Shown here piece after piece: positions 42,017 to 51,105 of a DNA stretch of 64,000 bases (position 1 is its first letter; every line of letters begins with the position of its first letter). The notes under the pieces are model-generated. The model ran no database searches. It had not been told where the DNA came from and worked only from the letters and a program-made list of their open reading frames with translations. The stretch covers positions 1,510,501 through 1,574,500 of the forward strand of contig NZ_AP025591.1 in NCBI RefSeq assembly GCF_023169945.1. Reading direction: 5' to 3'. The position numbers and the translations under genes are program-made. Origin of the DNA: Anaeromyxobacter oryzae. GTDB taxonomy: Bacteria > Myxococcota > Myxococcia > Myxococcales > Anaeromyxobacteraceae.

Positions 42017-43119
42017 CACCCGAACAGGAAGAACACGTACTGGTACACCCCGCACGCCGCGATGATCGAGACGATGCCGGTCACGACCGCCTGCGTCGCC
42101 GCGTCCCCGACGCGGGCGGCGGTGCGCTCCGCCTGCATTCCCTGGAACGTGGCGGTGAGCGCGATGAGGAGGCCGTAGGTCGCGCCCTTGACGAGCCCGC
42201 CGACGACGTCCCCCGCCGCGACGGCGAGCGCCGTCTGCCGCACGTAGCCTTCGAACGGCTGGTGCAGCATCGTGGTGCCGACCACGGCGCCTCCGAGGAT
42301 GCCGGTCGCGTCGGCGAAGAGCGTCAGGAACGGCGCCATCGCCGCGAGGGCGAGGACGCGGGGGACGACGAGGAACTCGACCGGCGAGATGCCGAACGTG
42401 CGCAGCGCGTCGACCTCCTGCGTGACGTTCATCGTGGCGATCTGGGCCGCGAACGCACCGCCGCTCCGCCCTGAAAGCGTGACCCCGGTGATGAGCGCGG
42501 CCATGTCGCGCACGACCGCGATCCCGACGATGTCCGCGACGTAGGTCTCGGCGCCGAAGTACCGGAGCTGCGTGATCCCGACGAACGCGAGGATGATCCC
42601 CACGAGGAAGTTCACGAGCGCGACGATCGGGAGCGCCTCGGCGCCGCACTGCTGGACGAGCAGCCACAGGTCCTGGGAGCGGAAGCGCGCGCGCCGGCTC
42701 GCGAACCTTCCGAGCGCGAGCGCAGTCTCGCCGATGAACGCGACGGCAGCCCCCAGCCGCCCGTGCCGCTCCAGGGCCCGCACGCCGAGGCGCTCGATGC
42801 CGCTCGGCGCCCGCACCGTGCGCTCGACGGGAGCGGCGCTCGCCTGCGCCATCTCGACGAGCCGGCGGACCTCGGCCGGGAGGCCGCTCGCGTCCACCGG
42901 AATTGCTCGTGCGCGACAGCCTTCGAGGACGGCGTCGACGAACACCACGAGGGCGCTGTCCCACGCGCCGAGGCCGCTGCCTTCGATCGTGACGCTCGGG
43001 GGGCGCGCGCGGTCCACCTCGCGCTCGACCTCGTCGACGCCCGGCAGCCCATCGGCGAGACGCCAGGTCCCACCGAGACGAAGGAGCACCGACGCGTCGT
43101 CGCGGCGGCGCGCCTCCAC
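42013..43119 (-). CDS. MlaE-type permease with N-terminal STAS domain
   Basis: This 368-residue protein has residues about 1-110 forming a STAS-like domain (LRLGGTWRLADGLPGVDEVEREV, VDASGLPAEVRRLVEMA). From about 120 on it is the MlaE permease: NFLVGIILAFVGITQLRYFGAETYVADIVGIAVVRDMAALITGVTLSGRSG, GAFAAQIATMNVTQEVDALRTFGISPVEFLVVPRVLA. This fusion of a STAS domain to MlaE is known in several proteobacteria. The GTG start at 43119 lacks a clear ribosome site. First gene of the lipid transport operon. Direction of lipid flow is not shown by the sequence. Confidence 0.92.
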   Translation of the reverse strand: MEARRRDDASVLLRLGGTWRLADGLPGVDEVEREVDRARPPSVTIEGSGLGAWDSALVVFVDAVLEGCRARAIPVDASGLPAEVRRLVEMAQASAAPVERTVRAPSGIERLGVRALERHGRLGAAVAFIGETALALGRFASRRARFRSQDLWLLVQQCGAEALPIVALVNFLVGIILAFVGITQLRYFGAETYVADIVGIAVVRDMAALITGVTLSGRSGGAFAAQIATMNVTQEVDALRTFGISPVEFLVVPRVLALAAMAPFLTLFADATGILGGAVVGTTMLHQPFEGYVRQTALAVAAGDVVGGLVKGATYGLLIALTATFQGMQAERTAARVGDAATQAVVTGIVSIIAACGVYQYVFFLFGW

Positions 43120-43414
43120 CGTCGCGCGAGGCGACGTCGCGACAGGGCCGCGGCCGAAGAGCCGGCGAAGGCGCGCGAGGCCGGTCGACCGAGCTGGATC
43201 CCGTTCGCGAATCGAGCCCCTCCCCCCGGACGAGCGGCGTGCTTCGACTCTTCGTCATGGTAGCCGGTCGTCGCCCGGACGTTCGCACCGACGCGGGTGC
43301 TCCGGACGACGACCTGCGCGGCCTCCCGCGCTCTGGTGCGCAAGGCTGCCGCAGGGCGCGCCTCCGCGCGGGGGTGGCGCGGTGCTCGCCGTCTCGCGCG
43401 GGGTCGTCGTTTGG

Positions 43415-43999
43415 CTACTTCAACTCTTCGACCGAGATGGCGAGGGCCTCGGTGTACGTCACGTAGACGATGTCGCCGACGGCGACGTCCTCGAGCTTCT
43501 TCGGATCCTTCACCTGGAGGACCCGCAGGTTCCCGGACGGCCCCTTCAGCGTGACGCGGTTCGTGCTCCGGTCGATCGCGACGATGGCCGCCGAGACGGT
43601 GGTGGACTGGCCCACGACCCCCGCCGGCTTCGCGCCGGCCGGCGCGCGATCCACGGAGGTGACGACCGCGGCATCCGGCGCGGTGCCGTCCGACTTCCTC
43701 ACGTCCACCACGATGGACTCGGTGTACTCGACCTTGACCTGATCGCCGACCCGCACCTGTCCGAGGTTGCGCACCTCGTCGCTCGCCCGGAACGTGTACG
43801 ACTCGCCGTCCGCGCTCCTGATCGTCACCATCCGCGTACCGAGATCCAGCGCCGTGACGGTCGCCGTCGCCACCGTCGTGCGCGTGTCCTGGTACTTCGG
43901 CTGCGGGCCTGCCGCCTCCTTCGACCCGGTCGCGCAGCCGGTCCCGAGGGCGAGCGTGCACAGGAGAGCCGCCACGCAATGACCGCGAATCGTCGCCAT
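43415..43999 (-). CDS. Lipoprotein with two OB-like repeats
   Basis: This 194-residue lipoprotein has leader AALLCTLALGTGC. Two similar ~60-residue units follow: ATVTALDLGTRMVTIRSADGESYTFRASDEVRNLGQVRVGDQVKVEYTES and AAIVAIDRSTNRVTLKGPSGNLRVLQVKDPKKLEDVAVGDIVYVTYTEAL. This pattern is common in small exported proteins of Deltaproteobacteria and predicts small beta-barrels. No function is known to me. A GGAGG ribosome site precedes the ATG at 43999. It is divergent from the cytochrome b operon. The 295 bases downstream to 43120 contain no recognisable gene or signal. Confidence 0.8.
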   Translation of the reverse strand: MATIRGHCVAALLCTLALGTGCATGSKEAAGPQPKYQDTRTTVATATVTALDLGTRMVTIRSADGESYTFRASDEVRNLGQVRVGDQVKVEYTESIVVDVRKSDGTAPDAAVVTSVDRAPAGAKPAGVVGQSTTVSAAIVAIDRSTNRVTLKGPSGNLRVLQVKDPKKLEDVAVGDIVYVTYTEALAISVEELK

Positions 44000-44196
44000 G
44001 ATTGCCTCCGATCGAGCGGCGGGGCATCCGCGCTCGCGAGCTTTCGGCCCGATACCGCGCGCGCGGCCTGCGTGGAAGCGGACCTTGGGCCTACGCGGGA
44101 GCGGGGCGCTCGGCCGCAATGGTCGCCTCGCGCATCGGGCGGTATGCTCCTGCACCAAAGCGGCAGCGGGCGCATCGCGCCCGCAGGACGGAGCGC

Positions 44197-45537
44197 ATGG
44201 GGGGCCTCGATCCGCGAGCCGGGGAAGCAGCGTCGAGCGCGCGCAGGCCCTCGGGCTTCTCGAACCTCGTCCTCCACCTCCACCCCCGCGTCGTCCCGGC
44301 CGCCTCGCTCCGCCTGTCGCGGACCTTCGGGCTCGGCGGCGCGGCGCTGGTGCTCTTCCTGCTCCTCGCCGCGACCGGCGCGCTCCTGCTCGTCTCGTAC
44401 GAGCCGTCGCCGGAGCGGGCGTACGGGACGGTCGCCGCCCTCGTGGACGAGGTGCACTTCGGCGCGTTCGTCCGCAACGCGCACCACTGGGCGGCGAACG
44501 GGCTCGTCCTCGTCGTGTTCCTCCACCTGCTCCGCGTCTTCTACCGGGGCGGGCACCTCCCGCCCAGGCGGGGCAACTGGCTGGTCGGGCTGGCGCTCCT
44601 GCTGCTCGTGGTCGCGAGCGCGTTCACCGGCTACCTCCTGCCGTGGGATCAGCTCGCGTACTGGGCCGTCACCATCAGCACCGGGATGCTCCAGTACGTG
44701 CCGCTCGCGGGCGGTGTGCTCCTCCGCGCCGCGCGCGGCGGGCCCGACATCGGCCCAGCCACGCTGGCACGGTTCTTCGTGCTCCACGTGGCCATCCTGC
44801 CCCTCGCGATGCTGCTGCTGCTCGCCTTCCACTTCTGGCTCGTGCGCAAGGTGGGCGGCGTCGTCTTGCCGGACGGGGCCGGCGACGCCGCCTCGCCGCG
44901 CGGCTCGCTCGTGCCCACCTCTCCGGCGTTGACCCAGCGCGAGGGGGTCGCCGCGCTGGTCGTGACGGCGACCGTGCTGCTCGTCGCGGCGGTCGCCGAC
45001 GCGCCGCTGCTGGCGGAGGCGAACCCGGGGATGAGCCCGAACCCGGCGAAGGCCCCCTGGTACTTCATGGGCGTCCAGGAGCTCCTCGTCCACCTCCACC
45101 CGCTCTTCGCGGCGGTGATCGTGCCGGCCCTGGCCCTGGCGCTGCTCGCCGCCCTGCCCTCCCTCGCCGGCGGCGCGAAGACGACCGGCCGGTGGTTCGA
45201 GTCGCGGCGGGGCGCGCGGAGCGCGATCGGCGCGGCCGTGGCGGGCGCGGTGCTCGCGGCCGGCGCGATCCTCGTGGACGAGCCGCTGCGCAGGGCGCCG
45301 CCGTGGCTCCCCGCGCTCGCCCCGGCGATCCGCGGCGGGCTCCTCCCCGTCCTCGCGGCCGCGGCCGCCGTCGCCGCCGTCGCGCTCCTCGCCCGCCGCC
45401 GGGGCGCGTCGCGCCTCGAGGCCGTCCAGGCCGCGTTCACGTTCGTCCTCGCAGCCTTCGCCGTCCTGACGGTGACGGGCGTGCTCTTCCGCGGCCAGGC
45501 CATGGCGCTCGCCTGGCCGTGGTCGCCGCGCTCCTAG
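44197..45537 (+). CDS. Cytochrome b of a bc-type complex, fused N and C modules
   Basis: This 446-residue membrane protein is a quinol-oxidising cytochrome b. The four-helix haem module has its His pairs in FVRNAHHWAANGLVLVVFLHLLRVFY and ARFFVLHVAILPLAMLLLLAFHFWLV, with the canonical GNWLVGLALLLLVVASAFTGYLLPWDQLAYWA between them. The C-terminal module carries PNPAKAPWYFMGVQELLVHLHP, equivalent to the Qo-site PEWY region (here APWY), and further helices. The ATG at 44197 is chosen at MGGLDPRAG; upstream sequence is shadow. Rieske and octaheme genes follow in the same operon, so this is a bc complex without a classical cytochrome c1. Confidence 0.92.
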   Translation: MGGLDPRAGEAASSARRPSGFSNLVLHLHPRVVPAASLRLSRTFGLGGAALVLFLLLAATGALLLVSYEPSPERAYGTVAALVDEVHFGAFVRNAHHWAANGLVLVVFLHLLRVFYRGGHLPPRRGNWLVGLALLLLVVASAFTGYLLPWDQLAYWAVTISTGMLQYVPLAGGVLLRAARGGPDIGPATLARFFVLHVAILPLAMLLLLAFHFWLVRKVGGVVLPDGAGDAASPRGSLVPTSPALTQREGVAALVVTATVLLVAAVADAPLLAEANPGMSPNPAKAPWYFMGVQELLVHLHPLFAAVIVPALALALLAALPSLAGGAKTTGRWFESRRGARSAIGAAVAGAVLAAGAILVDEPLRRAPPWLPALAPAIRGGLLPVLAAAAAVAAVALLARRRGASRLEAVQAAFTFVLAAFAVLTVTGVLFRGQAMALAWPWSPRS

Positions 45538-45545
45538 GAGACCTC

Positions 45546-46052
45546 GTGACCACGCCGACCGCCTCCGCGAACGCGCCCGCCTCGCCCGGGCGGCGCACGT
45601 TCCTCGCCCGCGTCTGGAAGGCGCTCGGGATCGTGGCCGCCGCGGAGCTCGTCGCGGTCGTCGCGGCCTACCTCGCGCCGCGCAAGGAAGGTGGCGCGCG
45701 CGGCGCCGCGGTGATCACCGCCGGCCCCGTCGCGGAGTTCACGCCCGCGTCCGTGCGCCCGTTTCCCGCGGGGAAGTTCTACCTCGTGCGACTCGCCGAC
45801 GGTGGGTTCCTCGCCCTCTCCTCCCGGTGCACGCACCTCGGCTGCACCGTGCCCTGGAGCGAGAAGGACAGGGTCTTCCCGTGCCCGTGCCATGCCTCGG
45901 TGTTCGACCTGCGCGGCGAGGTGCTCTCGCCGCCGGCGCCGCGCGCGCTCGACCTCTTCCCGGTCGTGATCGAGGCGGGCATCGTCAAGGTGGACACCGG
46001 CCGCCGCGTCGAGCGGACCCGGTTCGAGCCGGGCCAGGTGACGTACCTGTAG
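45546..46052 (+). CDS. Rieske iron-sulfur protein
   Basis: This 168-residue membrane-anchored [2Fe-2S] protein has N-terminal helix ALGIVAAAELVAVVAAYLA. Cluster ligands are C95 and H97 in CTHLGCTVPW and C113 and H116 in CPCHAS, with disulfide cysteines C100 and C115. It transfers electrons from quinol at the cytochrome b Qo site to a haem c acceptor. GTG start with GGAG upstream, eight bases after the cytochrome b stop. Confidence 0.95.
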   Translation: MTTPTASANAPASPGRRTFLARVWKALGIVAAAELVAVVAAYLAPRKEGGARGAAVITAGPVAEFTPASVRPFPAGKFYLVRLADGGFLALSSRCTHLGCTVPWSEKDRVFPCPCHASVFDLRGEVLSPPAPRALDLFPVVIEAGIVKVDTGRRVERTRFEPGQVTYL

Positions 46053-46058
46053 GCACAG

Positions 46059-48425
46059 ATGGTGAACGGCCTCCAGACCTCGGATCCGCGCGGAACCGGC
46101 AAGCCCGACCCGCTCCGCCGGTGGCGCGTCGCGGGCGTCGCCGCCACGGCGGTGATCGTGCTGGCCGTCCCGCTCCACCTCGCGGTCCGCGCGTCGCGGG
46201 GCCCACGCACCACCGCGCCTGCAGAGGCCCGGTACGTCGGCAGCGAGCGCTGCAAGGCCTGCCACCAGAAGCCCTACGACCTGTGGAAGGGCTCGCACCA
46301 CGCCAGGGCGATGCAGGCGGCCCGCGACGACACGGTGCTCGGGGACTTCGGGGGCGCGACCTTCCAGCACCGCGGGAAGACCTGGCGGTTCTTCCGGCAG
46401 GGCGAGCGGTTCATGGTCCACGCCGAGGGTCCCGACGGAGCGATGCACGACTACGAGGTGGCCTACGCGTTCGGCCTCGAGCCGCTGCAGCAGTACCTGA
46501 TCGCGTTCCCCGGTGGTCGCCTGCAGACGCTCTCGATGGCCTGGGACACGAGGGCGAAGCGCTGGTTCTACGTGAACCCCGGGCCCGCTGCGCCGCCGGG
46601 CGACTGGCTCCACTGGACCCGGCCCGGCCAGAGCTGGAACGCGATGTGCTCCGACTGCCACTCGACGGCGGTGCGGAAGCGCTACGACCCGGAGAAGGAC
46701 GAGTACCAGACCACCTGGTCCGAGATCATGGTCGGCTGCGAAGCGTGCCACGGCCCGGGGTCGCGCCACGTCGCCTGGGCGGAGCAGCCGGCGATGGGGC
46801 GCCCGCAGGTGGAGAACGCCGCGCTCGTCACGCGCACCGCGAGGCTCGCCGGGCCGGAGCTCGTCGGGCTGTGCGCGCCGTGTCACGCCCGGCGGGCCCA
46901 GCTCGCCGACCAGGGCGTGCCGGGCGGAGAGCTCCTCGACCGCTACCTGCCGGTGCTCCTCGCGCCCGGCGTGTTCCACCCGGACGGCCAGATCCTCGAC
47001 GAGGACTTCGAGTGGCACGCCTTCACGCAGAGCAAGATGTACGCGAATGGCGTGCGCTGCAGCGACTGCCACGACGTCCACTCGGGGAAGCACCAGAAGG
47101 AGGGCAACGAGCTCTGCACGCGCTGCCACCGCCGCGACACCTACGACGCGGCCTCGCATCATTTCCACAAGCAGGTGTGGCGAGGGAAGCCGAGCGCCGG
47201 CGTGCTCTGCGTCTCGTGCCACATGCCCGGCCAGAGCTTCATGGTGGTGCACTTCCGGCGCGACCACTCCATGCGCGTGCCACGCCCGGACCTCACCGCC
47301 GCCATCGGCGTCCCGAACGCGTGCAGCGCCGCGGGGTGCCACGCGGACAGGCCGGCCGCCTGGGTGCAGGCGAAGTACGACGGCTGGTACGGCAAGAAGC
47401 GGAAGCCGCACTACGGGACGATCCTCGCGGCCGGCCGCGCGCTGGCGCCGGAGGCCGAGGCGGACCTGATCCAGCTCGGCCAGGACCAGCTCCGGCCGGT
47501 CGTGGCCCGGGCCACCGCGGTGGACCTGCTCGCGAGCTACCCGGGCCCGGGGGCCCGGGCTGCGGTGGAGCGGGCGCTCGGCGATCCGGAGCCGCTGCTG
47601 CGGGTGACGGCGGTCCGGCGGTTGCACGTGGAGGATCCGGGGACGCTCGCGCGCCTCCTCGGTCCACTCCTCCAGGACCCGGTCCGCGCGGTGCGCGCCG
47701 AAGCCGCGGCCCGCCTCGCCGGCACTCCGGCCCAGCGCCTCACCGAGGCCCAGCGCAAGGCTCAGGCGGCGGCGCTCGACGAGTACGTCGAGGGCCAGCG
47801 GTACATGTCGGACCTGCCGTCCGGTCCGTACGACCTCGGGAACCTCTACGCCGCGCTGGGGCGTCCGGCGGACGCCGAGCGGCAGTACCGCCGCGCCCTC
47901 GAGATCGACGATCAGCTCTACATGGCGAAGGCCAACCTCGCGATGCTGCTCGCGGCCGGCGGCCGCCTCGAGGAGGCAGAGAAGCTGCTCCGCGAGGCCC
48001 ACGCCCTTCACCCGACCGGTGCCGCCATCTCCTTCGACCTCGGGCTCCTCCTGGCGGAGGTGGGCAAGCGCGACGAGGCGGAGAAGATGCTCCGCGCCTC
48101 GCTCGCTGCCGACCCGCGGATGGCCCCCGCCGCCTTCAACCTGGCGGTGCTGATCGGCGAGCGGCGCCCAGCCGAGGCCGTCCGGTTGGCGCGGATGGCA
48201 GCAGCGCTGCGTCCGGACGAGCCGCGCTACGCGTGGACGCTGGCGTTCTTCCAGGCGCGCGCGACGGACCTCCGCGGCGCCGCGGAGACGCTGGAGGCGC
48301 TCCTGCGGACGCACCCGGAGCACCGCGATGCCTACGCCCTGCTCGCCGAGGTGTACGCGCGCCAGGGCAGGAGCGCCGACGCGGAGGCGGTGATGCGGCG
48401 CAGGCCGCCGTCACCGGCGCGATAG
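46059..48425 (+). CDS. Octaheme cytochrome c with C-terminal TPR domain
   Basis: This 788-residue protein has one N-terminal membrane helix (VAGVAATAVIVLAVPLHLAV), then haem sites CKACH (65-69), CSDCH, CEACH, CAPCH, CSDCH, CTRCH, CVSCH, and an unusual CX4CH, CSAAGCH (422-428): seven normal and one expanded motif. After residue about 460 there are HEAT-like helical repeats, then tetratricopeptide repeats (YDLGNLYAALGRPADAERQYRRALEID, AKANLAMLLAAGGRLEEAEKLLREA and others) to the end. It begins six bases after the Rieske gene and probably replaces cytochrome c1 as electron exit of this bc complex. The TPR part may dock partner cytochromes (inference). Confidence 0.9.
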   Translation: MVNGLQTSDPRGTGKPDPLRRWRVAGVAATAVIVLAVPLHLAVRASRGPRTTAPAEARYVGSERCKACHQKPYDLWKGSHHARAMQAARDDTVLGDFGGATFQHRGKTWRFFRQGERFMVHAEGPDGAMHDYEVAYAFGLEPLQQYLIAFPGGRLQTLSMAWDTRAKRWFYVNPGPAAPPGDWLHWTRPGQSWNAMCSDCHSTAVRKRYDPEKDEYQTTWSEIMVGCEACHGPGSRHVAWAEQPAMGRPQVENAALVTRTARLAGPELVGLCAPCHARRAQLADQGVPGGELLDRYLPVLLAPGVFHPDGQILDEDFEWHAFTQSKMYANGVRCSDCHDVHSGKHQKEGNELCTRCHRRDTYDAASHHFHKQVWRGKPSAGVLCVSCHMPGQSFMVVHFRRDHSMRVPRPDLTAAIGVPNACSAAGCHADRPAAWVQAKYDGWYGKKRKPHYGTILAAGRALAPEAEADLIQLGQDQLRPVVARATAVDLLASYPGPGARAAVERALGDPEPLLRVTAVRRLHVEDPGTLARLLGPLLQDPVRAVRAEAAARLAGTPAQRLTEAQRKAQAAALDEYVEGQRYMSDLPSGPYDLGNLYAALGRPADAERQYRRALEIDDQLYMAKANLAMLLAAGGRLEEAEKLLREAHALHPTGAAISFDLGLLLAEVGKRDEAEKMLRASLAADPRMAPAAFNLAVLIGERRPAEAVRLARMAAALRPDEPRYAWTLAFFQARATDLRGAAETLEALLRTHPEHRDAYALLAEVYARQGRSADAEAVMRRRPPSPAR

Positions 48426-48485
48426 GACGCCTTCGGCCTAGGCTCGACGGGCGCGTCCATTCGAGCAATTGGACCTTGGTCGCAA

Positions 48486-48513
48486 TTTGGCGCGCGCCGA
48501 AAAGCCCTATTCT
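48486..48513 (+). promoter_or_regulatory. Possible promoter of the sulfatase gene
   Basis: TATTCT (48508-48513) with TTTGGC 16 bases upstream (48486-48491) lies in an unusually AT-rich patch of the 122-base gap, about 35 bases before the ATG. Confidence 0.35.
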
Positions 48514-48547
48514 CGCACGCGTTTCGGATCTCGACGGGGGAACAGAC

Positions 48548-51016
48548 ATGAGGCGGACGAGCTCGTGGTGGGGGACTGGGCTGCTGCTCGCGATGCTCGC
48601 CGTTCCCCTCGCGCTTCGCGCGCTGGCCGCGCCGGCGGCGCCTGCCGCGCAGGCGACACCAGCGCCGGCCGGAACGCTCGACCGCACCGTGCTGCCGATC
48701 CCGGAGCCGGTCCGTCCGCCGATCACCGAGCTGGACGCGCGCAACGTCACGCCGCCGCCGCGCTTCGAGGTGAAGGCGCCCGAGGGCGCGCCCAACGTGG
48801 TGATCATCCTCCTCGACGACATGGGCTTCGGCATGTCGAGCGCGTTCGGCGGACCGATCCACATGCCGACCGTGGACAGGCTCGCCAGCGAGGGGCTCCG
48901 CTACAACCAGTTCCACACGACCGCGCTCTGCTCGCCGACTCGCACCGCCCTGCTCAGCGGCCGTAACCACCACACCAACAACATGGGCTCGATCGCGGAG
49001 ACCGCCACCGCGTTCCCGGGCAACACCGGCCAGCGTCCGGACAGCGTGGCGCCGCTCGCCGAGATGCTGCGCCTGAACGGATACAGCACCAGCTTCTTCG
49101 GAAAGAACCACGAGACGGCGGCGTGGGAGATCAGCGTCTCCGGCCCGACCTCGCGCTGGCCGAATCGCTCCGGCTTCGACGAGTTCTACGGCTTCATGGG
49201 CGGCGAGACGAACCAGTGGTCGCCGCTCGTCTATCACAACCAGACGCGGGTCGAGGTCCCGAAGGACCCGAAGTACCACTTCATGAACGACATGACGAAC
49301 AGGGCCATCGCGTGGGTCCAGTTCCAGAAGGCGCTCACGCCCGACAAGCCCTTCTTCATGTACTTCGCGCCGGGTGCCACGCACGCGCCGCACCACGTCC
49401 CGAAGGAGTGGATCGCCAAGTACAAGGGGAAGTTCGACAAGGGCTGGGACGCGATGCGGGAGGAGGTGCTGGCCCGCCAGATCGGGCTCGGCGTGGTGCC
49501 TGCGGGCACGAAGCTCGCGCCCAAGCCGGAGGCCATCAAGGACTGGGCGACGCTCTCCGCGGACGAGAAGAGGCTCTTCGCCCGCCAGATGGAGATCTTC
49601 GCCGCGTACGGCGAGTACGCCGACACGGAGATCGGCCGGCTCGTCGAGGCGCTCGAGGGCACCGGCCAGTACGACAACACGCTCGTCTTCTACATCGTGG
49701 GCGACAACGGAACGAGCGCCGAAGGCGGCATGAACGGCCTCTTCAACGAGATGACCTACTTCAACGCCGTGGAGGAGTCGGTCCAGGACATCCTGAAGCA
49801 CTACGACGAGCTCGGCGGGCCGATGTCCTACCCGCACATGGCGGCGGGCTGGGCGATCGCCGGCGACACGCCCTTCACCTGGACCAAGCAGGTGGCCTCG
49901 AACTTCGGCGGCACGCGCAACGGCATGGTCGTCCACTGGCCCAGGCGGATCAAGGCGAAGGGCGAGGTCCGATCGCAGTTCCACCACGTCATCGACGTGG
50001 CGCCGACCATCCTCGAGGCGGCGGGCCTCCCCGAGCCGAGGAGCGTCAACGGCACGGTCCAGACGCCCATCGAAGGCGTCAGCATGATCTACACCTTCGA
50101 CGACGCGAAGGCGGAGAGCCGTCGCAGGGTCCAGTACTTCGAGATGTTCGGCAACCGGGGGATCTACGCGGACGGCTGGTTCGCCGGGACCATTCACAGG
50201 GCGCCGTGGGACCCGAACCCCCGCGCCGCGCTCCTCGACGACAGATGGGAGCTCTACGACACGCGCACCGACTTCAGCCTGGCCCGCGACCTCGCCGCGC
50301 AGAACCCGGCCAAACTGAAGGAGCTGCAGGAGCTCTTCTTGAAGGAGGCGGTCAAGTACAAGGTCCTCCCCATCGACGACCGCGGCATCGAGCGACTCAA
50401 CCCCAAGCTCGCCGGCCGGCCGGACCTGATGGGCGATCGCACGTCGCTCACGCTGCACGCCGGGATGACGGGACTCTCCGAGAACGCCTTCCTCAACGTG
50501 AAGAACCGGTCCGTGTCCATCACGGCCGATCTGGAGATCCCGGCCGGCGGCGCCAGCGGCGTCATCCTCGCGCAGGGCGGCCGGTTCGGCGGCTGGAGCC
50601 TGCACATGAAGAACGGCAGGCCAGCCTACACCTACAACTTCCTCGGCCTGCAGCGGACCACCATCGCGGCGAAGCAGCCGGTCGCGCCCGGCAGGGCGAC
50701 GGTGCGGATGGAGTTCGCCTACGACGGCGGCGGCCTCGCGAAGGGCGGCCTCGTGTCCCTCCAAGTGAACGGCAAGAAGGTCGGCGAGGGGCGGCTCGAG
50801 CGCACCCAGCCGATGGTGTTCTCCATCGACGACGCCGCCGACGTCGGCATGGACGAGGGCACGCCGGTCGTCGAGGACTACCAGCCGAAGGACACGAAGT
50901 TCACCGGCACGATCCGCAAGGTGGTGGTGGAGGTGAAGCCGATGGGCGCGCGCGAGAAGGGCGCCGCCCTGGAGGCCGGCGGGGAAGCCGCCAGGAAGAT
51001 CGCGGAGGCCCAGTAG
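48548..51016 (+). CDS. Exported formylglycine-dependent arylsulfatase
   Basis: This 822-residue periplasmic alkaline-phosphatase-superfamily sulfatase has a signal peptide ending ALRALAAPA. Metal-binding start APNVVIILLDDMGFG is followed by the formylglycine motif CSPTR at C128-R132 (TTALCSPTRTALLSGRNHH). Further ligands lie in FFMYFAPGATHAPHH and FYIVGDNGTSAEGG. The C-terminal ~200 residues form a beta-sandwich-like domain (ADLEIPAGGASGVILAQGGRFGGWSLHMKNGRPAYTYNF) common in large bacterial arylsulfatases. The Cys must be oxidised by a formylglycine-generating enzyme not seen here. It ends in an Ala/Glu-rich helix. Natural substrate unknown; it seems to be a single-gene unit. Confidence 0.93.
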   Translation: MRRTSSWWGTGLLLAMLAVPLALRALAAPAAPAAQATPAPAGTLDRTVLPIPEPVRPPITELDARNVTPPPRFEVKAPEGAPNVVIILLDDMGFGMSSAFGGPIHMPTVDRLASEGLRYNQFHTTALCSPTRTALLSGRNHHTNNMGSIAETATAFPGNTGQRPDSVAPLAEMLRLNGYSTSFFGKNHETAAWEISVSGPTSRWPNRSGFDEFYGFMGGETNQWSPLVYHNQTRVEVPKDPKYHFMNDMTNRAIAWVQFQKALTPDKPFFMYFAPGATHAPHHVPKEWIAKYKGKFDKGWDAMREEVLARQIGLGVVPAGTKLAPKPEAIKDWATLSADEKRLFARQMEIFAAYGEYADTEIGRLVEALEGTGQYDNTLVFYIVGDNGTSAEGGMNGLFNEMTYFNAVEESVQDILKHYDELGGPMSYPHMAAGWAIAGDTPFTWTKQVASNFGGTRNGMVVHWPRRIKAKGEVRSQFHHVIDVAPTILEAAGLPEPRSVNGTVQTPIEGVSMIYTFDDAKAESRRRVQYFEMFGNRGIYADGWFAGTIHRAPWDPNPRAALLDDRWELYDTRTDFSLARDLAAQNPAKLKELQELFLKEAVKYKVLPIDDRGIERLNPKLAGRPDLMGDRTSLTLHAGMTGLSENAFLNVKNRSVSITADLEIPAGGASGVILAQGGRFGGWSLHMKNGRPAYTYNFLGLQRTTIAAKQPVAPGRATVRMEFAYDGGGLAKGGLVSLQVNGKKVGEGRLERTQPMVFSIDDAADVGMDEGTPVVEDYQPKDTKFTGTIRKVVVEVKPMGAREKGAALEAGGEAARKIAEAQ

Positions 51017-51105
51017 GCAGGTCACCGTCGAACTCGTCACGCTCGAGCCGCAACGGCACGTCCTTCCCGCCAGCAACGGCGCCCCGCCTGCCGTAAGCTT
51101 CACCC

